Origin: Bacteroides sp.
Lineage (GTDB): Bacteria > Bacteroidota > Bacteroidia > Bacteroidales > Muribaculaceae
Assembly (NCBI GenBank): GCA_014801585.1
Contig: JAAVDX010000032.1
Coordinates: 1-64,000, forward strand
DNA: 64,000 nt
Direction of reading: 5' to 3'
The notes under the pieces were generated by a model that saw only the letters and a list, made by a program, of their open reading frames with translations, did not search any database and was not told the DNA's origin. Position 1 is the stretch's first letter. The number at the start of each line of letters is the position of its first letter. Both the position numbers and the translations under genes were made by a program. Below are positions 28,341 through 38,457 of this stretch, one piece after another.

Positions 28341-29282
28341 TTACCACCAATGGATGTGATATACGGGACGCTTTGCCTGAGCCACGGCCACTTTCGTTGC
28401 ACCGTTGATATATGCCATACGTTCGGCATGGGCGTTGGCGTCGCGTCGCTCATCGGCTGCACGCGCGGCGTCGTCGACCTTCTGCAGACGCGTAGACATC
28501 TCCTTCATCAGAGCATCTGCCTGACTGCGCATCTTCGGGCTCGCATTGCTCATTCCGGCAAGAATAGCCTGTGCTTTGGCCGCTCCGCTTTCGTCGGGAC
28601 TTGCGCTCCATGCAGCGCGTGCTTTCGCAATCACGTCGCCATTGTTGGCATCGCTCTCTTTACCCACGAGTTCGATCACCATATTCTGAGCCTGCGCATA
28701 TTGAGGGCATACGGGAGGGATACGCAAGAGGACTCCATAAGCATCGGCATAATTGCCGGCAGCCGCGAAGGCCTCAGCCTTACGGATCAGAGCGGGGCCC
28801 TGCTGCTCATAATACTGAGCGATTCTTACGCGGCCCTCATCGATAGCCGCCGTAAGCTGAGGATCATTGATGTCGATTCGCTTAAAAGCCGCAGCATAGG
28901 CGTCGTCGAGAGAGGAGCCTACTCCGCGAAGATTCATATTGCAGGTAGAGAATTGTATCCCCTCTTCGCCATTACCGATGTAGAGAGTGAGCGAGAGATC
29001 GACGGCAGTGCGTGGAGGTACGGTGGCCGTAGTCTCCTTATTGAGTTCAATCGCATGGCCTGTGATGATGAACGGGCTCTGAAGACCGCTGCTTGATCCT
29101 ACGCCATACTTAGTCACGATACGGTTGAGCTTATCGAGCAGAATCTTATCGGCCTTGGGGGTTGAGGCGTCGTGTTCGACGTAGGGAGTGAGGATCACCT
29201 GCGACGTGAGAGCCGAGTCAGCTTTAGCTACTCCCGCTCCGAGGATGACAGACAGGAGAAGGCTGAGAAATAACTTTTTCAT
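28341..29282 (-). CDS. Exported protein of unknown function
   Basis: Signal peptide MKKLFLSLLLSVILGAGVAKA; Ala-rich helical C-terminal half. Confidence 0.5.
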   Translation of the reverse strand: MKKLFLSLLLSVILGAGVAKADSALTSQVILTPYVEHDASTPKADKILLDKLNRIVTKYGVGSSSGLQSPFIITGHAIELNKETTATVPPRTAVDLSLTLYIGNGEEGIQFSTCNMNLRGVGSSLDDAYAAAFKRIDINDPQLTAAIDEGRVRIAQYYEQQGPALIRKAEAFAAAGNYADAYGVLLRIPPVCPQYAQAQNMVIELVGKESDANNGDVIAKARAAWSASPDESGAAKAQAILAGMSNASPKMRSQADALMKEMSTRLQKVDDAARAADERRDANAHAERMAYINGATKVAVAQAKRPVYHIHWW

Positions 29283-29301
29283 ATCTATAAGATTGAGGGG
29301 A

Positions 29302-30264
29302 TCAGTTGCCGCCGATTACTACGTAGGTGTAACCCTGACCGACGGGGACGGTAGTCATATTCATGCCCATCTTGCGGAGCTCGCGTTCGAGCGGACGGAT
29401 GAACGACTCCATTGTCTGAGCCTTTACCTTACCTGATTTCGAACCGAAACCACCTGCTGCTACGGCTGCGAACAGGGGGAAACGCACCTGGTCGAATACG
29501 AGAGATTCGCGGCTTTTCTGCTTACGGTTGACATTGCCGTCGACAGCGTGTTCGGAGATCCAATACTCGATGTAGTCGGCAAGTTCACCACTTTCGCCGT
29601 CGACCTCAACATCGTTTTCAAAATGTAGCGGGCAATCGTCGGCAATCTTGAAAGTGATTGAACCTTCACGGCCATTCTTTTCGATATCGGAGAAAGCGAG
29701 GTCGATTTTCTGGCAGAAATTGTCGATGAAACCGCCTACGACCTCCTTCACGAGGATGGGAGTCGGTGCGGAAGAAGCGCTTGACGTGCCGATATCTCCA
29801 TGGAGAATCTTATTGGAAGCCGCATCGATAGTCTGCGCCTTGAATTCGATAAACTGGCGGACTCCGCCCTGCTTGTTGAGACCGAGTTCGACGATAAAGT
29901 CGCAGCCGACGTTGCGGGTTACGAGGTCGCGGTCGCTTTCCTGCACCATGCCGTCATTCTTCGAAGTGACAGCCATGTTGTAGGCACCTTCGGTATGGAT
30001 CTGCTTGAGTTCCTGCTTGAGAGAGAACATCGGATAACCCATTTCAGCGAGGTAATCGCCCATTACGGCGATTGCGCCATCCATATCGGAGTCGGCAAGC
30101 GCCTTCTCATAGTCGGGAGTGTCAGTGCCCGGGAGGACGTAGCCCTTACCGCGACACCAATCGTCGGAAGGAAACACCATCAGCTTCGGCTTCTTGGCGT
30201 CGGCTGCATAGACAGATGCTGAGGCTGCGAGAAGGAGCATCAGTGAGAGAAAGATCTTTTTCAT
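29302..30264 (-). CDS. Exported DUF6175-like protein
   Basis: Signal peptide MKKIFLSLMLLLAASASVYA; KPKLMVFPSDDWCRGKGYV N-terminal motif. Confidence 0.6.
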   Translation of the reverse strand: MKKIFLSLMLLLAASASVYAADAKKPKLMVFPSDDWCRGKGYVLPGTDTPDYEKALADSDMDGAIAVMGDYLAEMGYPMFSLKQELKQIHTEGAYNMAVTSKNDGMVQESDRDLVTRNVGCDFIVELGLNKQGGVRQFIEFKAQTIDAASNKILHGDIGTSSASSAPTPILVKEVVGGFIDNFCQKIDLAFSDIEKNGREGSITFKIADDCPLHFENDVEVDGESGELADYIEYWISEHAVDGNVNRKQKSRESLVFDQVRFPLFAAVAAGGFGSKSGKVKAQTMESFIRPLERELRKMGMNMTTVPVGQGYTYVVIGGN

Positions 30265-30325
30265 TATGTCAATATTGATTTCTGAGTTAGGTTAGTTTTA
30301 GAGAGTGATTTAGCCGGCATGAGGG

Positions 30326-30853
30326 TCAGTTGCGGAAATGACCGCCGAGACCTTTGATCACACCGTTTTCTTCGAGCCAGTGGCGGAGAGCGGGATAGTC
30401 GACCACGAGATTGATGCCTACGCGGCGACCGCCGGGGCAAGCCATGTTGTTCTCACCGCTAGGATATGCGGAGTTGACCTCTCTCACATACTGAAGGAAC
30501 GTGCCCTGCTTGAAAAACTCCTGAAAGAGACCCTCATGTTCGCGATACTGATCACCGGTCACGAGCGGACGGAGATTGGAGACGCCCATGCCGTGGGTCT
30601 TTTCGTCAAAACCGATTCCGGAGAAAAGGGCGGCAGTGACAGCATCCATCTTGGCCTGCTCGATAGCCTTATCGGCACTTTTGGCTACGGCCCATGCCTT
30701 AACGAGCTGAGTATGATTCTTACCCTGACCTGTAGTATAGACTTCACAGACGTGATCGCCGTAGGTCCATTTATACTTTTTGGCGGAAGCCGGCATAACA
30801 CAGAGTAAGGCCACAATTGCAAAAATTACGGTTGCAAAACGTTTCATTTTCAA
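30326..30853 (-). CDS. Exported protein of unknown function
   Basis: Signal peptide MKRFATVIFAIVALLCVMPASA; first gene of the 30.8-25.4 kb cluster. Confidence 0.5.
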   Translation of the reverse strand: MKMKRFATVIFAIVALLCVMPASAKKYKWTYGDHVCEVYTTGQGKNHTQLVKAWAVAKSADKAIEQAKMDAVTAALFSGIGFDEKTHGMGVSNLRPLVTGDQYREHEGLFQEFFKQGTFLQYVREVNSAYPSGENNMACPGGRRVGINLVVDYPALRHWLEENGVIKGLGGHFRN

Positions 30854-31168
30854 TTAATTGATTTAGAGTTAGTTCGACAGTTTTATCAATCATGCAAAGA
30901 ATCAGGGGCATGAAAAAAACGGGGAAAGGACTGAGAGAGAGGAGAAAGAATGATTTATAGAAGAATCCATTTCCGACGGCAAAAATAGTAAAATTTTTTC
31001 AATTTTCTGCCATCCAAATTGGTTCATTTTAATCCCTTACGATAACACGTACACCTTCGACGGGCAGGAATCAGGGAAAAATAGTAAAAACGGAGGGAAT
31101 TATTGTAAGGTTGGAGAATTTTTGCTACTTTTGTAGATTGTATGATAAGGCTAACCCTACATATTAAT

Positions 31169-32077
31169 ATGCCACTTAACAGGCTGCGGCGCTTTACCGG
31201 AGTTTTGATGGCTGCGGGACTACTGCTGACACCGGCTTGCTCGGGGCGCGAACGGGAAGATTCAGCCCCACCGAGGGATTCTATGCCGGAGGATGCCATT
31301 GTGATGGTAGGAGATTCGGTTCTCACCCGCAGAGAAGTGGAGATACGGATTCCGGCCGGGACTGCTCCGGAGGATTCGGTAGCGCTTTATCATTCGATCG
31401 TCGACGGTTGGATGGAGAAGATGCTCCTGACGGAGATCGCTTCAGAGAATGTAGAGGATATGGAGGAGATCAACCGTCTCGTGGAGGATTATCGGAAGAA
31501 ACTGATAATTGCCAACTACAGGCAGAAACTGCGCGAGTCGCGTCGCGACGGGATTGCACAGAAGGCTGTAGATGATTATTACAATGCACATTCCGACGAG
31601 ATGCTTCTGGAAGCACCCGTCGTGAAGGGGCTCTACGTAAAACTGCCGGCTGACGCACAACGACTGCCGGATGTGCGCCGCTGGATGATGACCGCCACTC
31701 CGGATGCTATCGACAATCTTGAAAAATACGGATTGGCAGATGCCATAGAATACTCCTTCTTCCCCGACCGCTGGACGGACTGGTATCTGATATCCCGGCA
31801 GATTCCCTATAGATTCGGCAATGCCGATGAGTTCGTGGGCAGTCGCCGGAATTTTGAGACTACTTATCGCGGATTCACGTATCTGCTTCATATTTCCGAG
31901 TGGCTTCCGACGGGTGAAAAGATGCCGAAAGAGGTGGCTGATCCGAAAATCCGCGAACTGCTTACTACTGAGCAAGGCGACCGATATGAACACGAACTTA
32001 TCGGCCGAATCTATCAGCAGGCTATTAAAGACGGAAAACTTAGGCTAATCAATTACACGGCTTTGCCGGATAATTGA
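31169..32077 (+). CDS. SurA/PPIase-like periplasmic lipoprotein
   Basis: Lipobox LLLTPAC; parvulin-type N-domain pattern; immediately upstream of surA-like gene. Confidence 0.6.
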   Translation: MPLNRLRRFTGVLMAAGLLLTPACSGREREDSAPPRDSMPEDAIVMVGDSVLTRREVEIRIPAGTAPEDSVALYHSIVDGWMEKMLLTEIASENVEDMEEINRLVEDYRKKLIIANYRQKLRESRRDGIAQKAVDDYYNAHSDEMLLEAPVVKGLYVKLPADAQRLPDVRRWMMTATPDAIDNLEKYGLADAIEYSFFPDRWTDWYLISRQIPYRFGNADEFVGSRRNFETTYRGFTYLLHISEWLPTGEKMPKEVADPKIRELLTTEQGDRYEHELIGRIYQQAIKDGKLRLINYTALPDN

Positions 32078-32082
32078 TTAGC

Positions 32083-32190
32083 CAAGTAATAAGTAATAAA
32101 TAGTAAGTAATAAGTTAATAGGGAATTGGATTTTGGGAAAGTAATAAGTAATAAAAAGTAAATGGTAATTGGGAATTGGATTTTGGGGGG
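32083..32190 (+). repeat. AAGTAAT-heptamer repeat, copy 4, with a GGGAATTGGATTTTGGG direct repeat
   Basis: ccaagtaataagtaataaatagtaagtaataagtt...gggaattggattttggg...aagtaataagtaataaaaag...gggaattggattttggg. Confidence 0.8.
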
Positions 32191-32243
32191 ATTTGACTAA
32201 ACTTGATAAATAACTCTTTACTCTTGACAATACGTTTTATTTA

Positions 32244-33602
32244 ATGAAACTCAACAGATTATTGACAGTATCCGGCGCTTCAGCGCTCATTGGACTATCG
32301 CTGCTTGCTTCGCCGAGGAAGAATGTGGTGGATGAGGTGGCTTGGATTGTTGGCGATGAGGCCATTTTCCGTAGCGACGTGGAGGAACTGTATACTCAGA
32401 TGCGTTCGGAGGGGACGCAGATAGAAGGAGACCCTTATTGCGTGCTTCCGGAGCAGATGGCGGTGGAGAAGCTGTATCTGCATCAGGCTAAACTCGACAC
32501 AATCGAGCCGCCCGAGTCGCAGGTGCAGTCGCAAGTGGACCGCCGACTGAATTTCTTCATCACGAATCTCGGTTCGAAGGAGAAGGTGGAGCAGTATTTC
32601 CGTAAACCTCTCCCCCAGCTCCGGGAACAGCTCGTAGAGCTTATGCGGAATAATTTCATCGTGGAGCAGGTGAAATCAAATCTTACCAAGGATATCAAGG
32701 CTACTCCGCGCGACGTGCGCCGCTATTACGAATCGTTGCCGGAAGACAGCATCCCTTACGTGCCGATGCAGGTAGAGGCCCAGATCATCACTCTCAATCC
32801 GAGTGTGCAGCGTCAGGAGGTAGAGGATATTAAGGCGCGGCTTCGCGATTATGCCGATCGCGTGAATCGTGGTGACGCCGATTTCGCTACGCTCGCAATT
32901 ATGTATAGTGAGGATGGCTCGGCGATGCAGGGAGGAGAATTAGGATTCCACGGTAAAGCGGATTTCGTGCCGGAATTCTCCAATGTGGCCTTCAACCTCA
33001 ACGACCCCAAGAAGGTGTCGCGCATCGTGGAGACCGAATTCGGATTTCATATCATCCAGCTCATTGAGAAGCGCGGCGAGCAGGTGAATGTGCGCCATAT
33101 CCTGCTGCGTCCGAAGGTGTCGCAGGAGGATCTGAATAATGCTGTAGTGCGTCTTGACTCACTCGGCAATGAGATCAAAAACGGTAAATTTACATTTGAG
33201 GAGGCTGCCCGCTACGTATCGCAGGATAAGGATTCGAGAAACAATAAGGGCATCATGATGAACATGCAGACCGGCTCGACCCGCTTTGAGATGCAGGATC
33301 TTCCGCCGGAAGTGGCCACTCAGATCGAGAAGATGCAGCCCGGAGATATCTCCGCACCTTTTATCATGAAAGATCAGCAGCGCAACCGCGACGTGGCTGC
33401 AATCGTAAAACTGACTCAGCGCATTGACGGCCACAAGGCTTCTATGCAGGAAGATTACAACCGGCTGAAGAATATGTATGAGGCGCACGCTTCAGAGCAG
33501 ATTCTCCGCGACTGGGTAGAGAAGAAAATCAAAGAGACCCACGTGCGCATCGAAGACGGTTGGCTTCCCTGCGAATTTAAGTATCAGGGCTGGATAAAAT
33601 AA
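32244..33602 (+). CDS. surA: SurA-type peptidylprolyl isomerase/chaperone
   Basis: MYSEDGSAMQGGELGFHGKADFVPEFSNVAF parvulin motif, second parvulin-like domain. Confidence 0.85.
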   Translation: MKLNRLLTVSGASALIGLSLLASPRKNVVDEVAWIVGDEAIFRSDVEELYTQMRSEGTQIEGDPYCVLPEQMAVEKLYLHQAKLDTIEPPESQVQSQVDRRLNFFITNLGSKEKVEQYFRKPLPQLREQLVELMRNNFIVEQVKSNLTKDIKATPRDVRRYYESLPEDSIPYVPMQVEAQIITLNPSVQRQEVEDIKARLRDYADRVNRGDADFATLAIMYSEDGSAMQGGELGFHGKADFVPEFSNVAFNLNDPKKVSRIVETEFGFHIIQLIEKRGEQVNVRHILLRPKVSQEDLNNAVVRLDSLGNEIKNGKFTFEEAARYVSQDKDSRNNKGIMMNMQTGSTRFEMQDLPPEVATQIEKMQPGDISAPFIMKDQQRNRDVAAIVKLTQRIDGHKASMQEDYNRLKNMYEAHASEQILRDWVEKKIKETHVRIEDGWLPCEFKYQGWIK

Positions 33603-33617
33603 AGCTGTAGAAAATAG

Positions 33618-35549
33618 ATGAGCATGTTGCGTCATGATCCCCGCAGGGTGGCGGCAGGATTGCTGATGATTATCCTTCTTGCGATGGCAGGAATTGTGCG
33701 CGAGGCATCGGCTCAGTCGAAAGCCTCTCAGCCTGCCAAGCCTAAAGATGAGTATCATCGTCCGGAACCGAAGAAGCCCCTCACTCCGCAGATACCCTCG
33801 ACTCCGCGACAGAACCCGAACAAGGTGTTTCTGGAACGTGCGGATTCGATGATAAAGATACCGGTAGATTTCCGCGACCGGCAGATCGTCACGGGTAATG
33901 TGCAGTTTCGACAGATGGGGATGTGGATGTACTGCGATTCAGCCTATTACTATCCGGAGGAGAACTCTCTGGATGCGTTCGGACATGTACGCATGGAGCA
34001 GGGAGACACGCTTTTCGTATTCGCGGACAAACTGTTTTACGACGGCACCACGCGTTTCGCTCAGCTTCGCAACGGGCCGAGCCGACAGAAGGTGGAACTC
34101 CGCGACCGCAACGCGACGCTGACCACCGACAGTCTTGACTACAGTCTGATTCAGGAGCGGGGCTGGTATATGAAAGGGGGCGTGCTTAAGAATGAGGGGA
34201 ACACCTTGACGTCGATTCGCGGCTATTATTCTCCGGCTACGAAAGAGGCGGAATTTTATGAAGACGTCGTGCTGACGGGGGATGATTTCCATCTTTATTC
34301 AGACACGCTTTACTATAACACGGCATCACGAATCGCTCAGATCGTGAGTCCGACACGCATCGTAACTTCCGAGGATGAGATTCTGACGTCGGATGGCAAT
34401 TATAATACTCAGACCGGTATCGCCGAACTCCTTTCGAGGTCGACGATTCTGCATACGGATTCGCTGAATCGCACGACTACTCTGGAGGGGGATTCGATTG
34501 TGCATGATCCGGTGAGGCATATCAGCGAGGCGTTCAGATTCCGCGACCGACTGAAGCGCGGCCGACCGATGGTCATCACCGACACGGCGCGTAAGGCTAT
34601 CCTCATCGGAGGCTACGGCTATTATAATGATCTTACACGCGAAGCTTTGGCTACGGAGTATCCTCTGATGATGGAGTATTCCCGAGGAGATACTCTCTTC
34701 TTGAGAGCCGACACGATTCTGACCCGACTTCTCCCCTATCCGCCGAAGAAAGATAGCATAGCGGAGGATTCACTTGCATCCGGCCCGGACTCAATCGGAA
34801 AGGTTATCGCGCAGATCCCTCAGCACTCGCAGAGCTCGCGTAACACTCAGAACGATCAAAACACCCGGCCTTCGCAGACTCAGCAGGATTCGACGTGGCA
34901 TTTTGCGATGGCGTATCCGAGGGCCCGATTCTTCCGCACGGATGTGCAGGGAGTGGCCGATACGATTGTCTTTACGGAGCTGGATTCGATAATCCGGATG
35001 AAGAGGTTGCCTGTGGCCTGGAATGAGGAGCGGCAGGTGAGCGGAGATTCAATCATTATCCATCTTAATGACTCTACGGCCGATTGGGCGCGTATCCCGG
35101 GACATGCCCGGATGATGGAACACGTGGAGGAGGATTATTATGATCAGCTTCATTCGGATATGATGCGGATGTGGTTTGAGGACGGGGCTTTGAAACGCCT
35201 GGAGGCGGAAGGGAGCGTGGAATCCATCATGCTTCCGGAGGAGTCGGATTCTACCTATAACCGGCTGGTATACGCCGAGAGTTCGTATCTGACGATCGAT
35301 ATGGACGGGAATAATCTGAAGCGGCTGAAGATGTGGCCGGAGGTCACAGGGAATGTCACTCCGCTCTTCCTCGTGAAGAAGAGTCAGAAACTTCTTCCGG
35401 GAGCCCGCTGGCTGGATGCCATCCGACCCCGTCGGGAATGGTATGGTGGCAGAGTTCGCTGGGCCGATGACCTGGGCGAATTACCTCCGGAACTTGAAAA
35501 TTATTTTAATTCTTCAAGTTCGGATGGTAATTCGCCAAGTAATAAGTAA
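33618..35549 (+). CDS. OstA/LptA-like protein
   Basis: RQIVTGNVQFRQMGMWMYCDSAYYYPEENSLDAFGHVRMEQGDTLFVFADKLFYDG; syntenic with surA and mutL. Confidence 0.82.
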   Translation: MSMLRHDPRRVAAGLLMIILLAMAGIVREASAQSKASQPAKPKDEYHRPEPKKPLTPQIPSTPRQNPNKVFLERADSMIKIPVDFRDRQIVTGNVQFRQMGMWMYCDSAYYYPEENSLDAFGHVRMEQGDTLFVFADKLFYDGTTRFAQLRNGPSRQKVELRDRNATLTTDSLDYSLIQERGWYMKGGVLKNEGNTLTSIRGYYSPATKEAEFYEDVVLTGDDFHLYSDTLYYNTASRIAQIVSPTRIVTSEDEILTSDGNYNTQTGIAELLSRSTILHTDSLNRTTTLEGDSIVHDPVRHISEAFRFRDRLKRGRPMVITDTARKAILIGGYGYYNDLTREALATEYPLMMEYSRGDTLFLRADTILTRLLPYPPKKDSIAEDSLASGPDSIGKVIAQIPQHSQSSRNTQNDQNTRPSQTQQDSTWHFAMAYPRARFFRTDVQGVADTIVFTELDSIIRMKRLPVAWNEERQVSGDSIIIHLNDSTADWARIPGHARMMEHVEEDYYDQLHSDMMRMWFEDGALKRLEAEGSVESIMLPEESDSTYNRLVYAESSYLTIDMDGNNLKRLKMWPEVTGNVTPLFLVKKSQKLLPGARWLDAIRPRREWYGGRVRWADDLGELPPELENYFNSSSSDGNSPSNK

Positions 35550-35592
35550 TGGCTTCGCAAGTAATAAGTAATAAGGATTAAGTAATAAGTCT
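35533..35592 (+). repeat. AAGTAAT-heptamer repeat, copy 5 (overlaps the stop codon of the OstA-like CDS)
   Basis: cgccaagtaataagtaatggcttcgcaagtaataagtaataaggattaagtaataag. Confidence 0.88.
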
Positions 35593-35622
35593 AGGGGAAT
35601 AAGTATTTAGTATGTATTTAGT

Positions 35623-37557
35623 ATGAGCGACGTTATCCGACTTCTTCCTGATTCCGTGGCTAATCAGATTGCTGCGGGGGAAGTGATCCAGCGTCCGGCT
35701 TCCGTAATTAAGGAACTCGTGGAGAATGCCGTCGACGCGGGAGCTACTGATATACGCATTTATCTTAAGGATGCCGGCAGGACTCTGATTCAGGTGGTCG
35801 ACAACGGTTGCGGAATGTCGACCGTAGATGCGCGTATGGCTTTCGAACGCCATGCCACTTCGAAGATTACGCGGGCGGATGATCTTTTTCGTCTGCATAC
35901 GATGGGCTTCCGGGGAGAGGCCCTACCTTCGATATGCGCTATCTCGCAGGTAGAGGTAAAGACCCGTACGGAGGATTCGGAGATGGGCACGCAGTTGGTC
36001 ATCAACGGTTCGAAGGTGGAGAGTCAGACACCTTGCATATGCGATAAGGGGACTTCGATAAGTGTGCGCAATATTTTCTTCAACGTCCCGGCGCGACGGA
36101 AATTTCTGAAGAGCGACAATGTGGAATTGTCGAACGTGATGCGCGAATTCGAGCGACTGGCACTCGTCAATAATAATATCCGGCTTTCAATTGATACGGG
36201 CAACCGGAAGCTTGATCTTCGGTCGGCTTCGCTTCATCAGCGTATCCATGATATCTGGAAGAATAATCTGAAGATGGAGCTGCTGCCGGTGGAGGTAGAC
36301 ACGCAGTTGGTGAAGATTCACGGTTATGTCTCGCGCCCGGAATATGCGCGGCGGCGGAATGCCCTGCAGTTTCTGATAGTCAACGGGCGCAACATGCGTC
36401 ATCCTTATTTTCATAAGGCTATCATGAGTTGTTTTGAGGGACTGATATCCTCTGACACGCAACCTTGCTATTTTCTTAAATTTGAGGTGGATCCTTCGAC
36501 AATCGACGTCAATATCCATCCGACTAAGAATGAGATAAAATTTGAATATGAGGCTGAGATATGGCCTCTTATCGTAGCCGGGGTTAAGGCTTCGCTGGGG
36601 AAGAATGCGGCCGTCCCTTCGATAGATTTCACTGCGGATGCTCTTCCGGCGGCTCCACAGCTTGCCGATCAGCTCCCGACTCGGCCTACTATGGAACTAC
36701 CTCCGGATTACAATCCTTTCGATTCATATCGGGAGACGGAGGGCTTTGATGTGAACACGTCGCGCGGCCCGGCATCGCCGAGGGGAGGCTTTTCCGGCGG
36801 GGGCGGATACTCCCCTTCCCATACTTCGGGAAGAGGGCCGGAGAGAAGCAACCTTCGCAATTGGGAGCAGTTGTATTCGCAGTTTGTAGGAGACCGGCGC
36901 GCGCTGGCCGAAGCTGAGAAAGATGACTTTCCGGCTGAGCTGACGGCTTCGTTGCCCGGGATGGAGCAGGAAGGGAATGTCGGGAATCTCTGTATGCAGT
37001 TTGCTCTGAAATACATTATCACTTCCACTCGGGAGGGGATTGTGATAATCGATCAGCATCGCGCTCATCTGAAGATTCTTTTCGAACGCATAATGGCCAA
37101 GGTGTCGGCGGGAACGGGGGTGTCGCAGAGGGTTATGTTTGCCGATACGATCAATCTGGAGCCTACACTTCAGTCGGCTCTTTCAGAGGTTGAGCCGGAA
37201 CTGCGCCGAATCGGTTTTGAGCTTGAATATGATGAGGGTGAGCAATGGAAGATAACTGCTGTGCCTGCAGATCTGCGCGGCGACGCCCGGGATATCATTT
37301 TGCGTATTCTCGACAGTGTGAGTGAAGATTCCGCTAATTACGGCAGCGATCAGCGCCCCGTGGAGAGTATGCTTGAGAGGGTGGCTCTGCTTATGGCCCG
37401 CGGGGAGGCAATCACTCGTGGTCGCCGACTGACGAATGAGGAGATGGAGACGCTTATAAGCGAACTTTTCGCCCTCCCCGACCCTGCATATACCCCGGCC
37501 GGGAATAAAATCTATACTACTCTTGATGAGCAGGCCATTTTCCGGCTGCTCAACTAA
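35623..37557 (+). CDS. mutL: DNA mismatch repair protein MutL
   Basis: IAAGEVIQRPASVIKELVENAVDAGAT, FRGEALPSI. Confidence 0.97.
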   Translation: MSDVIRLLPDSVANQIAAGEVIQRPASVIKELVENAVDAGATDIRIYLKDAGRTLIQVVDNGCGMSTVDARMAFERHATSKITRADDLFRLHTMGFRGEALPSICAISQVEVKTRTEDSEMGTQLVINGSKVESQTPCICDKGTSISVRNIFFNVPARRKFLKSDNVELSNVMREFERLALVNNNIRLSIDTGNRKLDLRSASLHQRIHDIWKNNLKMELLPVEVDTQLVKIHGYVSRPEYARRRNALQFLIVNGRNMRHPYFHKAIMSCFEGLISSDTQPCYFLKFEVDPSTIDVNIHPTKNEIKFEYEAEIWPLIVAGVKASLGKNAAVPSIDFTADALPAAPQLADQLPTRPTMELPPDYNPFDSYRETEGFDVNTSRGPASPRGGFSGGGGYSPSHTSGRGPERSNLRNWEQLYSQFVGDRRALAEAEKDDFPAELTASLPGMEQEGNVGNLCMQFALKYIITSTREGIVIIDQHRAHLKILFERIMAKVSAGTGVSQRVMFADTINLEPTLQSALSEVEPELRRIGFELEYDEGEQWKITAVPADLRGDARDIILRILDSVSEDSANYGSDQRPVESMLERVALLMARGEAITRGRRLTNEEMETLISELFALPDPAYTPAGNKIYTTLDEQAIFRLLN

Positions 37558-37622
37558 AACTCCCCTCACTTCATTCTTGTAAGTCGGAGTATAATCCGAT
37601 GACATCCTATTTTAATATTTTA

Positions 37623-37673
37623 ATATCATAACCCCGCTTCTATAGAAAAGCTTTAGAAGCGGGGTTATGATAT
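37623..37673. terminator. Terminator hairpin downstream of mutL
   Basis: atatcataaccccgcttcta / tagaagcggggttatgatat. Confidence 0.88.
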
Positions 37674-37759
37674 TTGGATGAACAGAGTTGAGTTGCACAT
37701 TGTTATAATATTGCAACAGAGATAAAAATTTATTAATAAATCTTATAAAATTTAATGCT

Positions 37760-38326
37760 ATGTTACGCAGTAAAATTCTAGCGGGGATTACCCGCTATTG
37801 GTGGCTTCCGCTGGTGACGGGGCTACTTTGTGTAGGATTAGGACTTTGGGCCATTTTCAGTCCGTCAACTTCACTTCCCATTATGGCGATGGCTTTTGCT
37901 ATCGGATTGCTTGTGCTCGGAGCTTTTGATGCTGTTTGGGGTATCTCGACGGCCAAGCACAACCCGGGCTGGGGATGGGATATATGTTTTGCAATTATCG
38001 ATATCGTAGCTGGAATCTGGATGCTTACCCTCTCTCCGGCTCAGATGACTCTGGCTTTCCTTTATATCATCGGAATCTGGCTGATATTTGCGGCTTTTAA
38101 CGGTATGGGGCAGATTTTTTCGGTCTCTATGTTTAATCCGGTGGCTTCGATATTGGCAGGGATTCTGCTTGTGTTTACTCTTTTCCTCGGATTCTGGCTT
38201 ATCTTTAATCCGATCGGCCTAAGCGTGACGGCTTGGATTTGGCTGGGTATCGGGCTGGTATGCTATGGGGCTTATCGTATAGCTGTGGCTTGCCGTATCA
38301 AGCAGCTCCATAACAGGCTTAATTAA
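37760..38326 (+). CDS. HdeD-like (DUF308) membrane protein
   Basis: Polytopic small protein; YWWLPLVTGLLCVGLGLWAIFSP. Confidence 0.78.
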   Translation: MLRSKILAGITRYWWLPLVTGLLCVGLGLWAIFSPSTSLPIMAMAFAIGLLVLGAFDAVWGISTAKHNPGWGWDICFAIIDIVAGIWMLTLSPAQMTLAFLYIIGIWLIFAAFNGMGQIFSVSMFNPVASILAGILLVFTLFLGFWLIFNPIGLSVTAWIWLGIGLVCYGAYRIAVACRIKQLHNRLN

Positions 38327-38362
38327 TCTTTGCAAATATGCCGGATGACGGTAATTTATAGT

Positions 38363-38401
38363 AAAAAGGAGGATATGTCACAGTGACATATCCTCCTTTT
38401 T
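38363..38401. terminator. Terminator hairpin (bidirectional)
   Basis: aaaaaggaggatatgtca / cag / tgacatatcctccttttt. Confidence 0.9.
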
Positions 38402-38457
38402 TGTTGTAGGGATCTTTGGTCAAAGGGGCTTTGCAAAGCCTTATTGCCGACGGGAGT

